Below, piece by piece: positions 1-5,551 of a stretch of DNA of 6,083 nucleotides (position 1 is the first letter of the stretch; each line of letters opens with the position of its first letter). The notes below the pieces were generated by a model, which was not told where the DNA came from, did no database searches, and saw only the letters and a list, made by a program, of their open reading frames with translations. The stretch is from DASVLX01 sp035552275 (GTDB taxonomy: Bacteria > Actinomycetota > Actinomycetes > Mycobacteriales > Pseudonocardiaceae). Position numbers and translations under genes: made by a program. Location: the NCBI GenBank assembly GCA_035552275.1, contig DASZLR010000204.1, forward strand, positions 1 through 6,083, written 5' to 3'.

Positions 1-1046
1 GTGGTTCATCGATGTCCTTCATGGGGCGTCTGCTGTCGGGTAGCGCCCCGTTGCGTGGCCGGGCCGGGCTGGAGCTGATCGTGTCGCCGCTGGACTACCG
101 GATGGCGGCCCGGTTCTGGGAGATCACTGATCCCCGATTGGCGGTGCGGGTCCATTCCATCGTCGGTGGCACGCCCGCCTATCGGCGTGAGTTCGTCCGA
201 TCGGACGCACCGCGCGACCTCAAGGACTTTGACGACTGGGTGTGCCGAACCGTGCTGGCGCCAGCGATGCCGCTCTTCCGCGAGGCCAGGTATCTGCTCG
301 CCGAGGAGCCGGGCATTCGCGACACTGCCCTGTACTCGTCGGTTCTGGCCGCTGTCGCCGAAGGAAACCACACCCGTGGCGGGATCGCCGGCTACGTCGG
401 TCGCAACTCGGCCGACCTCGGCCATCCGCTTGACGTGCTCGAGGACGCCGGCCTGCTCGCCCGCGACCGTGATCTGCTCCGCAAGGGCCGGTCGACCTAT
501 CGGGTGGCCGAGCCGCTTATCACCTTCTATCACGCGGTCATGCGTCCGGACTGGGCGACGCTGGAAGGCGCCATGATGGCTCCCGAACGGACCAGTGCGG
601 TCTGGCGCGCGGCCCAAGGACGTTTCGTCAGTAACGTGCTGGGGCCGCACTTCGAGCAGATGTGCCGGACATGGGCAGCGCGGTTCGCCCCGCCGGCGAC
701 ATTCATCGCTGATCCTTCGATCGCGGCGGTCGATGTCGGCGCGGCAACGGTGAGCGATGCGGCTGCCCGCACGTCGCACGAGGTCGATGTCCTGGTGACC
801 GCGACGCGACACGGCCGGCGACGGAAAGTGCTGTCGATCGGCGAAGCCAAATGGGGCGCGCGGATGGGCTTGGCGCACTACGAACGCCTGCTGCGGATCC
901 GAGCACTGCTCGCCGGACATCCCGACCTTGACCTCACCGATGCGAACCCGGCCTGCTACAGCGCGGTCGGCTTCACCGACGACCTTCGCCGGCTGGCTGA
1001 TCAGGGGCAGGTGCTGTTGGTCGATCTGCACCGGATGTACGGCTGA
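1..1046 (+). CDS. Archaeal-type AAA ATPase with DUF234-like C-terminus, 5' partial
   Basis: The reading frame is open to the left edge of the window, beginning G-S-S-M-S-F-M from base 3, so the ATG at 12 is internal and the true start lies upstream. The visible 347 residues are the C-terminal two thirds or so of a protein of the archaeal ATPase (PF01637-like) plus DUF234 type. The opening GSSMSFMGRLLSGSAPLRGR matches the sensor-1-like strand and following arginine-rich turn of that family; Walker A and B should lie outside the window. A winged-helix-like segment follows at bases 339-546 (YSSVLAAVAEG to PLITFYHAVMRP). The C-terminal domain shows an E-V-D-V-L-V strand (780-797) and G-E-A-K-W (840-854), the D and E-x-K spacing of a PD-(D/E)xK nuclease-like fold. 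The family is found in archaea and bacteria with poorly known roles, and some authors link it to mobile or defence DNA. No substrate can be named. It ends 71 bases before the PoxB-like gene, which appears to have its own promoter. Confidence 0.85.
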   Translation, partial: GSSMSFMGRLLSGSAPLRGRAGLELIVSPLDYRMAARFWEITDPRLAVRVHSIVGGTPAYRREFVRSDAPRDLKDFDDWVCRTVLAPAMPLFREARYLLAEEPGIRDTALYSSVLAAVAEGNHTRGGIAGYVGRNSADLGHPLDVLEDAGLLARDRDLLRKGRSTYRVAEPLITFYHAVMRPDWATLEGAMMAPERTSAVWRAAQGRFVSNVLGPHFEQMCRTWAARFAPPATFIADPSIAAVDVGAATVSDAAARTSHEVDVLVTATRHGRRRKVLSIGEAKWGARMGLAHYERLLRIRALLAGHPDLDLTDANPACYSAVGFTDDLRRLADQGQVLLVDLHRMYG

Positions 1047-1055
1047 CCGCGGCCA

Positions 1056-1081
1056 GGTGTCTTCCGGCGGGCAGCGGGTAA
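1056..1081 (+). promoter_or_regulatory. Candidate SigB/SigF-type promoter of the PoxB-like gene
   Basis: GGTGT at 1056-1060 and GGGTAA at 1076-1081 are separated by 15 bases. This closely resembles the actinobacterial SigF/SigB consensus (GGTTT, 15-17 bases, GGGTAT/C). Transcription would begin near 1087-1089, giving a leader of about 30 bases that starts with a small hairpin (GGTGG 1087-1091 with CCACC 1097-1101) and ends in a strong ribosome binding site (GAGGAGGAG, 1107-1115). The -10 is embedded in GGGT-A-ACCC (1076-1084), a short inverted repeat. The match was found by eye and G-rich motifs are common in such DNA, so it remains a prediction. Confidence 0.5.
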
Positions 1082-1117
1082 CCCCAGGTGGAATGCCCAC
1101 CCAGCTGAGGAGGAGAC

Positions 1118-2911
1118 ATGGCCGAGACCGTCGGCGACTATCTGCTGCGGCGACTGCGGGAATGGGGCGTCGAGCAGGTGTTCGGCTATCCCGGCGACGG
1201 CATCAACGGCATCGTCGCGTCCTTCGGGAAAGCCGGCAACCGGCCCAGGTTCGTCCAGGCCCGGCATGAGGAGATGGCCGCGTTCGAGGCCGTCGGCTAC
1301 GCCAAGTTCGCCGGCAAGGTCGGCGTCTGCGCGGCCACCTCCGGCCCCGGCGCGATTCACCTGCTCAACGGCCTCTACGACGCGAAACTCGATCACGTGC
1401 CGGTGGTGGCGATCGTCGGCCAGACCGCGCGCAGCGCGATGGGCGGCCACTACCAGCAGGAAGTCGACCTGCAGTCGCTGTACAAGGACGTGGCCAGCGA
1501 ATACCTGGTGGAAGTCAACGTGCCCGAGCAACTGCCCAACGCACTGGACCGGGCGATCCGGGTGGCGCTGGCCGAGCGGGCGCCGACCGCGCTGATCATC
1601 CCGGCCGACGTCCAGGAGCTGACCTACGAGCCGCCGGGGCACGAGTTCAAGCACGTGCCGTCGAGTCCGCCCGGTCTGGCGGACACGGTGACCGTGGCCC
1701 CCGAGGACCAGATCGCCCGTGCCGCCGAGGTGATCAACGCCGGCGAGCGGGTCGCCATCCAGGTCGGCCAGGGCGCGCGGGGCGCGGCGGCCGAGGTGCG
1801 TGAGCTGGCCGAGATCACCGGCGGCGGTGTGGCGAAAGCGTTGCTGGGCAAGGACGTGCTCTCCGACGACCTGCCGTACGTGACCGGCTCGAACGGCCTG
1901 CTGGGCACCCGGCCGAGCTACGAGCTGATGACCGACTGCGACACCCTGGTGATCATCGGCTCCAGCTTCCCGTACTCGCAGTTCCTGCCGGCGTTCGGCC
2001 AGGCCCGCGCGGTGCAGATCGACATCGATGCGCGGCTGATCGGGATGCGCTATCCGACCGAGGCCAACCTGGTCGGCGACGCGGCCACCACGCTGCGCGC
2101 GCTGAACGCGAAGCTGGACCGCAAGACGGACCGCTCGTGGCGGGAGAAGATCGAGCGGAACGTGGCGAGTTGGTGGGACCTGATGGAGAAGCAGGCGATG
2201 GTGCCGGCCGATCCGATCAACCCGATGCGCATCGTGTGGGAGCTGTCGAAGCGGCTGCCGGACGACGCGATCGTCTGCGCCGACTCCGGTTCGGCGGCCA
2301 ACTGGTACGCCCGGGACCTGCGGATGCGCGGCCGGATGCGCGGATCGCTGTCCGGCACGCTGGCGACGATGGGCTCCGGCGTGCCGTACGCGATCGGCGC
2401 GAAGTTCGCGCATCCGGAACGGCCGGTGGTCGCGCTGGTCGGCGACGGCGCGATGCAGATGAACGGACTGGCCGAGCTGCTCACCCTGGGCCGCTACTAT
2501 CCGGAGTGGACGGATTGCCGGTGCGTCATCTGTGTGCTGCACAACAACGATCTCAACCAGGTCACCTGGGAGCTGCGGGCGATGGGCGGCGCGCCGAAGT
2601 TCGAGGAGTCGCAGATGCTGCCGGACATCTCGTACGCCGGCTTCGCGCATTCCGTCGGCCTGGCCGGCATCTCGGTGACCGATCCGGATCTGCTCGGCGA
2701 AGCGTGGGACGCGGCGTTCACCGCCGACCGCCCGGTGGTGATGGACGTCCGGTGCGATCCGAACATCCCGCCGATCCCGCCACACGCCACCCTGGAGCAG
2801 GTGAAGTCGACCACCGAGGCGATTCTGCGCGGCGATCCGGACGCCTGGGACATGATCACCAAGGGTGTTCGGACCAAGGCGCAGGAGTTCCTGCCCAGCG
2901 GCGGACGGTGA
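1118..2911 (+). CDS. PoxB/YdaP-type thiamine-diphosphate flavoenzyme (pyruvate oxidase-like)
   Basis: This 597-residue protein has the three-domain plan of the acetolactate synthase/pyruvate oxidase family. The N-terminal pyrimidine-binding domain (about 1-175) carries the catalytic glutamate E51 in RHEEMAAFEA, equivalent to Glu50 of E. coli PoxB. The central FAD-type domain (about 195-330) keeps the PoxB pattern: ALLGKD, TGSNGLLGTRPSY, TLVIIGSSFPYSQF, QIDID and LVGDAATTLRAL. The C-terminal diphosphate-binding domain has GDG at 442-444 and NN at 476-477, the metal/ThDP motif. The likely reaction is oxidative decarboxylation of pyruvate to acetate and CO2, with electrons passed to quinone or oxygen. 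Which acceptor is used cannot be read from sequence. Conserved acetolactate synthase activity is less likely because the closest layout is PoxB. The final 60 residues continue as in PoxB, but a membrane-binding amphipathic helix is not obvious. The start is fixed by GAGGAGGAG ending 2 bases before the ATG. Bacillus subtilis YdaP, a relative, is a SigB-dependent general stress protein, consistent with the promoter and sigma gene here. Confidence 0.9.
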   Translation: MAETVGDYLLRRLREWGVEQVFGYPGDGINGIVASFGKAGNRPRFVQARHEEMAAFEAVGYAKFAGKVGVCAATSGPGAIHLLNGLYDAKLDHVPVVAIVGQTARSAMGGHYQQEVDLQSLYKDVASEYLVEVNVPEQLPNALDRAIRVALAERAPTALIIPADVQELTYEPPGHEFKHVPSSPPGLADTVTVAPEDQIARAAEVINAGERVAIQVGQGARGAAAEVRELAEITGGGVAKALLGKDVLSDDLPYVTGSNGLLGTRPSYELMTDCDTLVIIGSSFPYSQFLPAFGQARAVQIDIDARLIGMRYPTEANLVGDAATTLRALNAKLDRKTDRSWREKIERNVASWWDLMEKQAMVPADPINPMRIVWELSKRLPDDAIVCADSGSAANWYARDLRMRGRMRGSLSGTLATMGSGVPYAIGAKFAHPERPVVALVGDGAMQMNGLAELLTLGRYYPEWTDCRCVICVLHNNDLNQVTWELRAMGGAPKFEESQMLPDISYAGFAHSVGLAGISVTDPDLLGEAWDAAFTADRPVVMDVRCDPNIPPIPPHATLEQVKSTTEAILRGDPDAWDMITKGVRTKAQEFLPSGGR

Positions 2912-2931
2912 CGACAGGGGTGACGACAGGG
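2907..2931 (+). repeat. 12-bp tandem duplication that repeats the stop codon
   Basis: GGTGACGACAGG occurs twice in succession (2907-2918 and 2919-2930), followed by one more G. The first copy contains the TGA stop of the PoxB-like gene (2909-2911). Because the period is 12 bases, the second copy puts another TGA (2921-2923) in the same frame. It may be simple replication slippage; the effect is a back-up stop. Confidence 0.85.
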
Positions 2932-2932
2932 T

Positions 2933-2964
2933 TGGTGGCCCGGGAGGATTCTCCCGGGCCACCA
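2933..2964. terminator. Strong bidirectional terminator-like hairpin between convergent genes
   Basis: A perfect 14-bp inverted repeat (2933-2946 with 2951-2964, TGGTGGCCCGGGAG and its complement) encloses a 4-base loop, GATT. It lies between the stop of the PoxB-like gene (2911) and the stop of the convergent membrane-protein gene (2978), so it can serve both strands. There is no T-tract on either side. Stem-only terminators of this kind are commonly proposed in high-GC actinobacteria. Confidence 0.8.
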
Positions 2965-2977
2965 CCATGCCTGCCGA

Positions 2978-3475
2978 TCATTCGTCGTTTGCCGTGTTGT
3001 TGATGTCGCTTTGCGCGCCGGCCGTGCTGTACGGCTGCTCGGACCCGCCGCTGGGTGTCCACACCGGACGGTCGTGCGCCCGTTCCACGGCTGTGCCGTG
3101 GTGCGCCCGTTCCTCGTACTGCTCGGTGAGATCCGTCGCCAACCGGCGGTCCTGCTGACGGTTGCGGATGCCGGCCAGGGTCCAGATGGTCAGGCCGTGC
3201 CCGGCGCCGAGAATCAGCAGCAGAATGCCGATCCGGGTCACCACCGCCGGCAGCGACCCGTTCACCGGAACGTCCACAGTGGATAGCACGCCCAGCACCC
3301 CGAGCATCACCAGATGGAAGAGCACGCTGATCAGCCGCCCGATCGGCGCCGCGTCCCGCCCGTTGCCGTACGCGGCGGACAGATACTCCCGCCCGCTGTG
3401 GTACAGCAGCTGACCATCGGCGACGATCAGGATCACGCCCAGCAGCAGGAAAGCCACATAACTTCCGGTGTTCAT
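2978..3475 (-). CDS. Conserved-looking three-helix membrane protein, function unknown
   Basis: The product is 165 residues with three hydrophobic segments: about 6-26 (VAFLLLGVILIVADGQLLY), 46-66 (GRLISVLFHLVMLGVLGVLS) and 79-103 (VTRIGILLLILGAGHGLTIWTLAGI). A charged hydrophilic tail follows from 104 to 165 (RNRQQDRRLATDLTEQYEERAHH and onward) with no hydrophobic stretch. An acidic residue (D20) and two histidines (H54, H93) sit in or beside membrane segments. No signal peptide cleavage site or catalytic motif is evident, and I cannot name the family. The start is supported by GGAGGAGG ending 9 bases before the ATG. It is transcribed away from the SPW-repeat gene, sharing a 109-bp divergent spacer that contains an inverted repeat with promoter-like halves. 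This arrangement suggests that the two membrane proteins are expressed under the same condition. It ends facing the PoxB-like gene across a shared hairpin. Confidence 0.8.
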   Translation of the reverse strand: MNTGSYVAFLLLGVILIVADGQLLYHSGREYLSAAYGNGRDAAPIGRLISVLFHLVMLGVLGVLSTVDVPVNGSLPAVVTRIGILLLILGAGHGLTIWTLAGIRNRQQDRRLATDLTEQYEERAHHGTAVERAHDRPVWTPSGGSEQPYSTAGAQSDINNTANDE

Positions 3476-3494
3476 CGCAGGAGTCCTCCTCCGT

Positions 3495-3527
3495 CGCTGG
3501 CTATCCGCTGGCTATCCGCTGGCTATC
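3495..3527. repeat. Three tandem 11-bp direct repeats in a divergent promoter region
   Basis: CGCTGGCTATC is present three times without gaps or mismatches (3495-3505, 3506-3516, 3517-3527). The array lies between the ribosome binding site of the leftward membrane-protein gene and the inverted repeat at 3534-3562. If the promoter proposed there is real, the repeats fall in the 5' untranslated leader of the leftward gene, read as GATAGCCAGCG. The 11-bp period is close to one helical turn, so a protein bound to each copy would face the same side. Slippage of a short motif is the simpler explanation. Confidence 0.9.
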
Positions 3528-3533
3528 CATCGT

Positions 3534-3562
3534 GGTTTCCCGATCGGGCAGGTCGGGAAACC
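3534..3562. promoter_or_regulatory. Perfect 10-bp inverted repeat; candidate overlapping divergent SigB-type promoters
   Basis: GGTTTCCCGA (3534-3543) and its exact complement TCGGGAAACC (3553-3562) are separated by 9 bases. Read rightward it gives GGTTT (3534-3538), 16 bases, GGGAAA (3555-3560). By symmetry, reading leftward gives the same elements and spacing. GGGAAA fits five of six positions of the B. subtilis SigB -10 (GGGWAT). Rightward transcription would start near 3567, just before the SPW gene's ribosome binding site (3570-3578). Leftward transcription would start near 3528, at the edge of the 11-bp repeats. The alternative is an operator for a dimeric regulator. The inverted repeat is certain; its promoter function is inferred. 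Confidence 0.5.
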
Positions 3563-3569
3563 CGGACAT

Positions 3570-3578
3570 GGAGGTGAG
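3570..3578 (+). promoter_or_regulatory. Ribosome binding site fixing the SPW-repeat gene start
   Basis: GGAGGTGAG lies 6 bases before the ATG at 3585. The frame is open further upstream to an ATG at 3468, but that longer reading would cross the 11-bp repeats and the inverted repeat, overlap the start of the divergent gene and add 39 residues of unlikely protein. The start at 3585 is therefore preferred. Confidence 0.8.
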
Positions 3579-3584
3579 AAACGG

Positions 3585-4067
3585 ATGACAGACACTCGAA
3601 TGGCCGCACAGAACGCACCGGCGACCAGTGGCGCCCAGGCCAGTCCGACCCGGCCGTCCGGCGACCAGCGGACCGATCGGGCCGGGCCCGTGGGCCTGTT
3701 CGACGGTCTGGTGCTGCTCGCCGGCCTGTACCTGGTGATCTCGCCGTTCGTGGTCGGCTTCGGCATGCTGACCGACGTCGCCGCGAACGACGTCATCACC
3801 GGCGTTGTGCTGGCGTTGCTCGCGGTCGGCTGCGCGCGGGGTTTCGACCGGATGCGCTCGATCGCCTGGGTGATTCCGGTGATCGGGGCGTGGATCGTGG
3901 TCGCGCCGTGGGTGATCTACCACCCGCCGGCCAACGAGCCGCTGAACGTGGTGGCCAGCCCGCCGGTGACCACGCCGGTATGGCTGTCCAACGTGGTGGC
4001 CGGGGCGGTCGTGGTGCTGGCCGGTGTGGGCCTGGCAGCGCTGCGGGCCGACCGGGGCGCCCGTTGA
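3585..4067 (+). CDS. SPW-repeat membrane protein
   Basis: The 160-residue product begins with a hydrophilic, proline- and threonine-rich stretch of about 36 residues. Four membrane helices follow: about 38-60, 67-84, 93-111 and 134-153. Helices 1 and 3 carry the two signature repeats of the SPW family (PF03779): LYLVISPFVVGFG (S53-P54-F55) and GAWIVVAPWVIYHP (A107-P108-W109). These are slightly divergent versions of S-P-W. Each signature is followed by a loop and a second helix, the first pair showing the typical N-D-V-I-T-G turn (68-73), so the protein is two repeats of two helices. SPW proteins are inner-membrane proteins of unknown biochemical role. It diverges from the unknown three-helix protein and converges on the sigma factor gene, with a hairpin in between. 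A shared stress-related expression is inferred from the promoter-like inverted repeat, not demonstrated. Confidence 0.85.
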   Translation: MTDTRMAAQNAPATSGAQASPTRPSGDQRTDRAGPVGLFDGLVLLAGLYLVISPFVVGFGMLTDVAANDVITGVVLALLAVGCARGFDRMRSIAWVIPVIGAWIVVAPWVIYHPPANEPLNVVASPPVTTPVWLSNVVAGAVVVLAGVGLAALRADRGAR

Positions 4068-4107
4068 CCGGGCGGATCTCATGACCAGGTAAGGAGCAGG
4101 ACAGCCG

Positions 4108-4135
4108 CGGGCGGGCTCGCTGTCGAGCCCGCCCG
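4108..4135. terminator. Bidirectional terminator-like hairpin between the SPW and sigma genes
   Basis: A perfect 12-bp inverted repeat (CGGGCGGGCTCG at 4108-4119, complement at 4124-4135) encloses a 4-base loop, CTGT. It sits in the 97-bp gap between the stop codons of the convergent SPW-repeat gene and the sigma factor gene. Only two T's follow on the + strand and no T-run is present on the other, so it is a stem-dominated terminator candidate for both directions. Confidence 0.75.
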
Positions 4136-4164
4136 TTCATGCCCAGGAAGCCAAGCTGCCAGGC

Positions 4165-4962
4165 TCAGGTGACCGGAGTGGGATCGCTGAGGACCTCCCG
4201 GAGCTTGGTCAGGCTGCGGGCCAGCAGCCGGGACACGTGCATCTGCGAGATGCCGATCCGTTGCGCGATCTGGGTCTGGGTCATGTTGCCGAAGAACCGC
4301 ATGATGACGATCCGGCGCTCCCGGTCCGGCAGCTTCGCCAGCGCCGGGTAGAGCGTCACCCGGTTCTCGGTGTCGGCCAGCCCGTGCTCCTCCACGCCGA
4401 GCCGGTCGCCGAGTGCCATCGCCGCGTTGTCGTCGTCGCTGTCACCGCCGACCTGAAGTGATTCGGCGTTGTAGGCGTGCGCGACCTCCATGCCCTCGTA
4501 GACCTGCTCCACCGGCACGTCCAGCCGGCGAGCGATCTCCCGAGGTCGGGGCGCCCGGCCAAGCTCGTTGCCGAGGTCGCCGACGGCCTGGCTGATGGCG
4601 TGATGCAACTCCTGCAACCGGCGCGGCACCCGAACCGACCAGCCGGTGTCGCGGAAGTGCCGGCGCACTTCGCCGGTGATCGTCGGCACGGCGAAGGACA
4701 GGAAGTCGGTGCCGCGACCGGGATCGAACCGGTCGACCGCGTTGATCAACCCGACGGTGGCGACCTGTGTCAGGTCTTCTTCGGGCTGGCCGCGCCCGCA
4801 GAAACGGTGCGCGATGTGCTCAGCGACCGGCAGGTGCCCGACCACGAGCGTGGCCCGAACCTCACGCCGGCGCGGACTGGGGATGTTGTGGTCTGCCAGC
4901 GTGGTGAACAACGGTGCAAGATCATCATATTGGTTACGTTTCGTGCGCTCAGTAGTAGTCAT
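4165..4962 (-). CDS. SigB/SigF-family RNA polymerase sigma factor
   Basis: This 265-residue protein has the length and domain order of group 3 sigma factors of the SigB/SigF/SigG family. Region 2 (about 37-107) contains the core-binding and -10-reading helices, including DLTQVATVGLINAVDRFDP (63-81) and FLSFAVPTITGEVRRHFRD. Region 3 (about 115-190) includes LQELHHAISQAVGDLGNELGR and a PREIARRLDVPVEQVYEGM helix pair. Region 4 (about 204-258) has LPDRERRIVIMRFFGNMTQTQIAQRIGISQMHVSRLLARSLTKL, with the -35-reading helix-turn-helix at about 227-254. It directs RNA polymerase to stress, stationary-phase or developmental promoters. The start is supported by GGGAGGA placed 5 bases before the ATG. Relatives are usually held in check by an RsbW-type anti-sigma kinase encoded next door, but none is visible here. 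The leader is long, about 225 bases if the promoter at 5194-5222 is used. Confidence 0.93.
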   Translation of the reverse strand: MTTTERTKRNQYDDLAPLFTTLADHNIPSPRRREVRATLVVGHLPVAEHIAHRFCGRGQPEEDLTQVATVGLINAVDRFDPGRGTDFLSFAVPTITGEVRRHFRDTGWSVRVPRRLQELHHAISQAVGDLGNELGRAPRPREIARRLDVPVEQVYEGMEVAHAYNAESLQVGGDSDDDNAAMALGDRLGVEEHGLADTENRVTLYPALAKLPDRERRIVIMRFFGNMTQTQIAQRIGISQMHVSRLLARSLTKLREVLSDPTPVT

Positions 4963-5193
4963 GAGCGTCCTCCCGAGACATCGCTGCTCGCAAGTTCAGC
5001 CGTCACAGGGGAGATTCCCCAACGCCATGCGCCTCCCTGGATTACGTGCGTTGTGCTCGGAGGCGGAACGGCGAGTGGAGGAGAGAGCAGCAGCAGCCTC
5101 CCGGCGGGCCGACTTCGGCCGGCTCGCACTCGCCTGCCCGGTTGCGGACTGTCCCGCCCCGGTGCGGCTGTGGTCTCAACCGCTGCCCCTTCG

Positions 5194-5222
5194 ACCATAG
5201 CCACCTCCGTCGCCGCTGACAA
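5194..5222 (-). promoter_or_regulatory. Candidate housekeeping-type promoter for the sigma factor gene
   Basis: On the minus strand, TTGTCA (5222-5217) and TATGGT (5199-5194) are exactly 17 bases apart. This matches five of six bases of the TTGACA -35 and four of six of the TATAAT -10 of the primary sigma factor class. Transcription would start near 5187 and run about 225 bases before the sigma factor ATG. No SigB-type promoter was found for this gene, so self-activation is not evident. The distance to the gene is a weakness of the call. Confidence 0.4.
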
Positions 5223-5235
5223 GCCGGGGGCCACC

Positions 5236-5262
5236 GGTTTGTCGAATAAGCCTTGCGGGTAA
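5236..5262 (+). promoter_or_regulatory. Best-matching SigB/SigF-type promoter, rightward
   Basis: GGTTT (5236-5240), 16 bases, GGGTAA (5257-5262) is the closest match in the window to the actinobacterial SigF consensus. It faces right, 13 bp from the leftward candidate promoter of the sigma gene. Transcription would start near 5269-5274, 280 bases before the next clear gene. The start would coincide with an ATG (5272) and a GTG (5274), so a leaderless short ORF or a long structured leader are both possible. Confidence 0.5.
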
Positions 5263-5487
5263 GGGGTTGCCATGTGGAGTGTCGGTCACTCCCGGTCCGG
5301 TGCGGAGTCCGGTCCGCGCGAATTGCTTCGCCAGAGCAGGTTCGCGGTGCTGGCTCGACAGTCCTGTGTGGACTGATTGGCCGTCCACGACGGAAGTGGG
5401 TTCGGCGGGCCGGCCCGGCGCGGGAGGGCTTCGTCCGGTTCTGGACCGAGGAAGTTACCGGCTTCGCTGGCGTTGGCGTCCACTTTT

Positions 5488-5512
5488 GTTTGGGCGGCGG
5501 CCGGGTGGGAAA
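5488..5512 (+). promoter_or_regulatory. Candidate proximal SigB-type promoter before the last gene
   Basis: GTTT (5488-5491), 15 bases, GGGAAA (5507-5512). The -10 is the same variant as in the divergent inverted repeat at 3534-3562. Transcription would start near 5520, giving a leader of 30-45 bases, comparable with that proposed for the PoxB-like gene. The match is weaker than the one at 5236-5262. Confidence 0.3.
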
Positions 5513-5551
5513 CGCTGAGCAGGAGAAGCGGGGACTGCGAACCGGCGAGAG

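Larger units (their letters stand above)
4963..5551. other. 589-bp intergenic region with divergent candidate promoters
   Basis: No convincing gene is found between the divergent sigma factor gene and the rightward gene at 5552. Open frames exist on both strands (4959-5273 minus, 5274-5567 plus), but their third codon positions are far less GC-rich than those of the confirmed genes and I recognise no protein motif. The region holds three candidate promoters, listed separately, and several short inverted repeats: GGGGA/TCCCC at 5008-5020, GGAGG/CCTCC at 5077-5101, GGCCGA/TCGGCC at 5107-5120, GGAGTG/CACTCC at 5276-5292 and CAGTCC/GGACTG at 5359-5375. A GCA triplet run sits near 5087-5096. Both flanking transcripts could have long structured leaders. 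Confidence 0.6.

Noticed and set aside
6..1100. 364-codon minus-strand open frame
   Set aside because: Antisense shadow of the ATPase gene; low-complexity Arg/His-rich protein without motifs.
1001..2968. 655-codon minus-strand open frame
   Set aside because: It lies opposite the PoxB-like gene, has an Arg/His/Pro-rich composition typical of antisense frames in high-GC genes, and shows no recognisable domain.
2137..3003. 288-codon plus-strand open frame
   Set aside because: Out-of-frame shadow within the PoxB-like gene; rich in Arg and Gly, and it runs through the terminator hairpin.
3495..3527. Possible CRISPR-like array
   Set aside because: The units are contiguous 11-mers with no spacers.
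3468..3584. 39-codon N-terminal extension of the SPW-repeat protein from ATG 3468
   Set aside because: It would translate the tandem repeats and the palindrome, overlaps the divergent gene's start, and a good ribosome binding site supports ATG 3585 instead.
5008..5020. GGGGAGATTCCCC near-palindrome in the sigma leader
   Set aside because: Arms are only 5 bp and such G/C runs are expected by chance here; the GGGAAT read leftward has no acceptable -35 at the right distance.
4477..5262. 261-codon plus-strand open frame
   Set aside because: Antisense to the sigma factor gene for most of its length and not supported by a ribosome binding site or motif.
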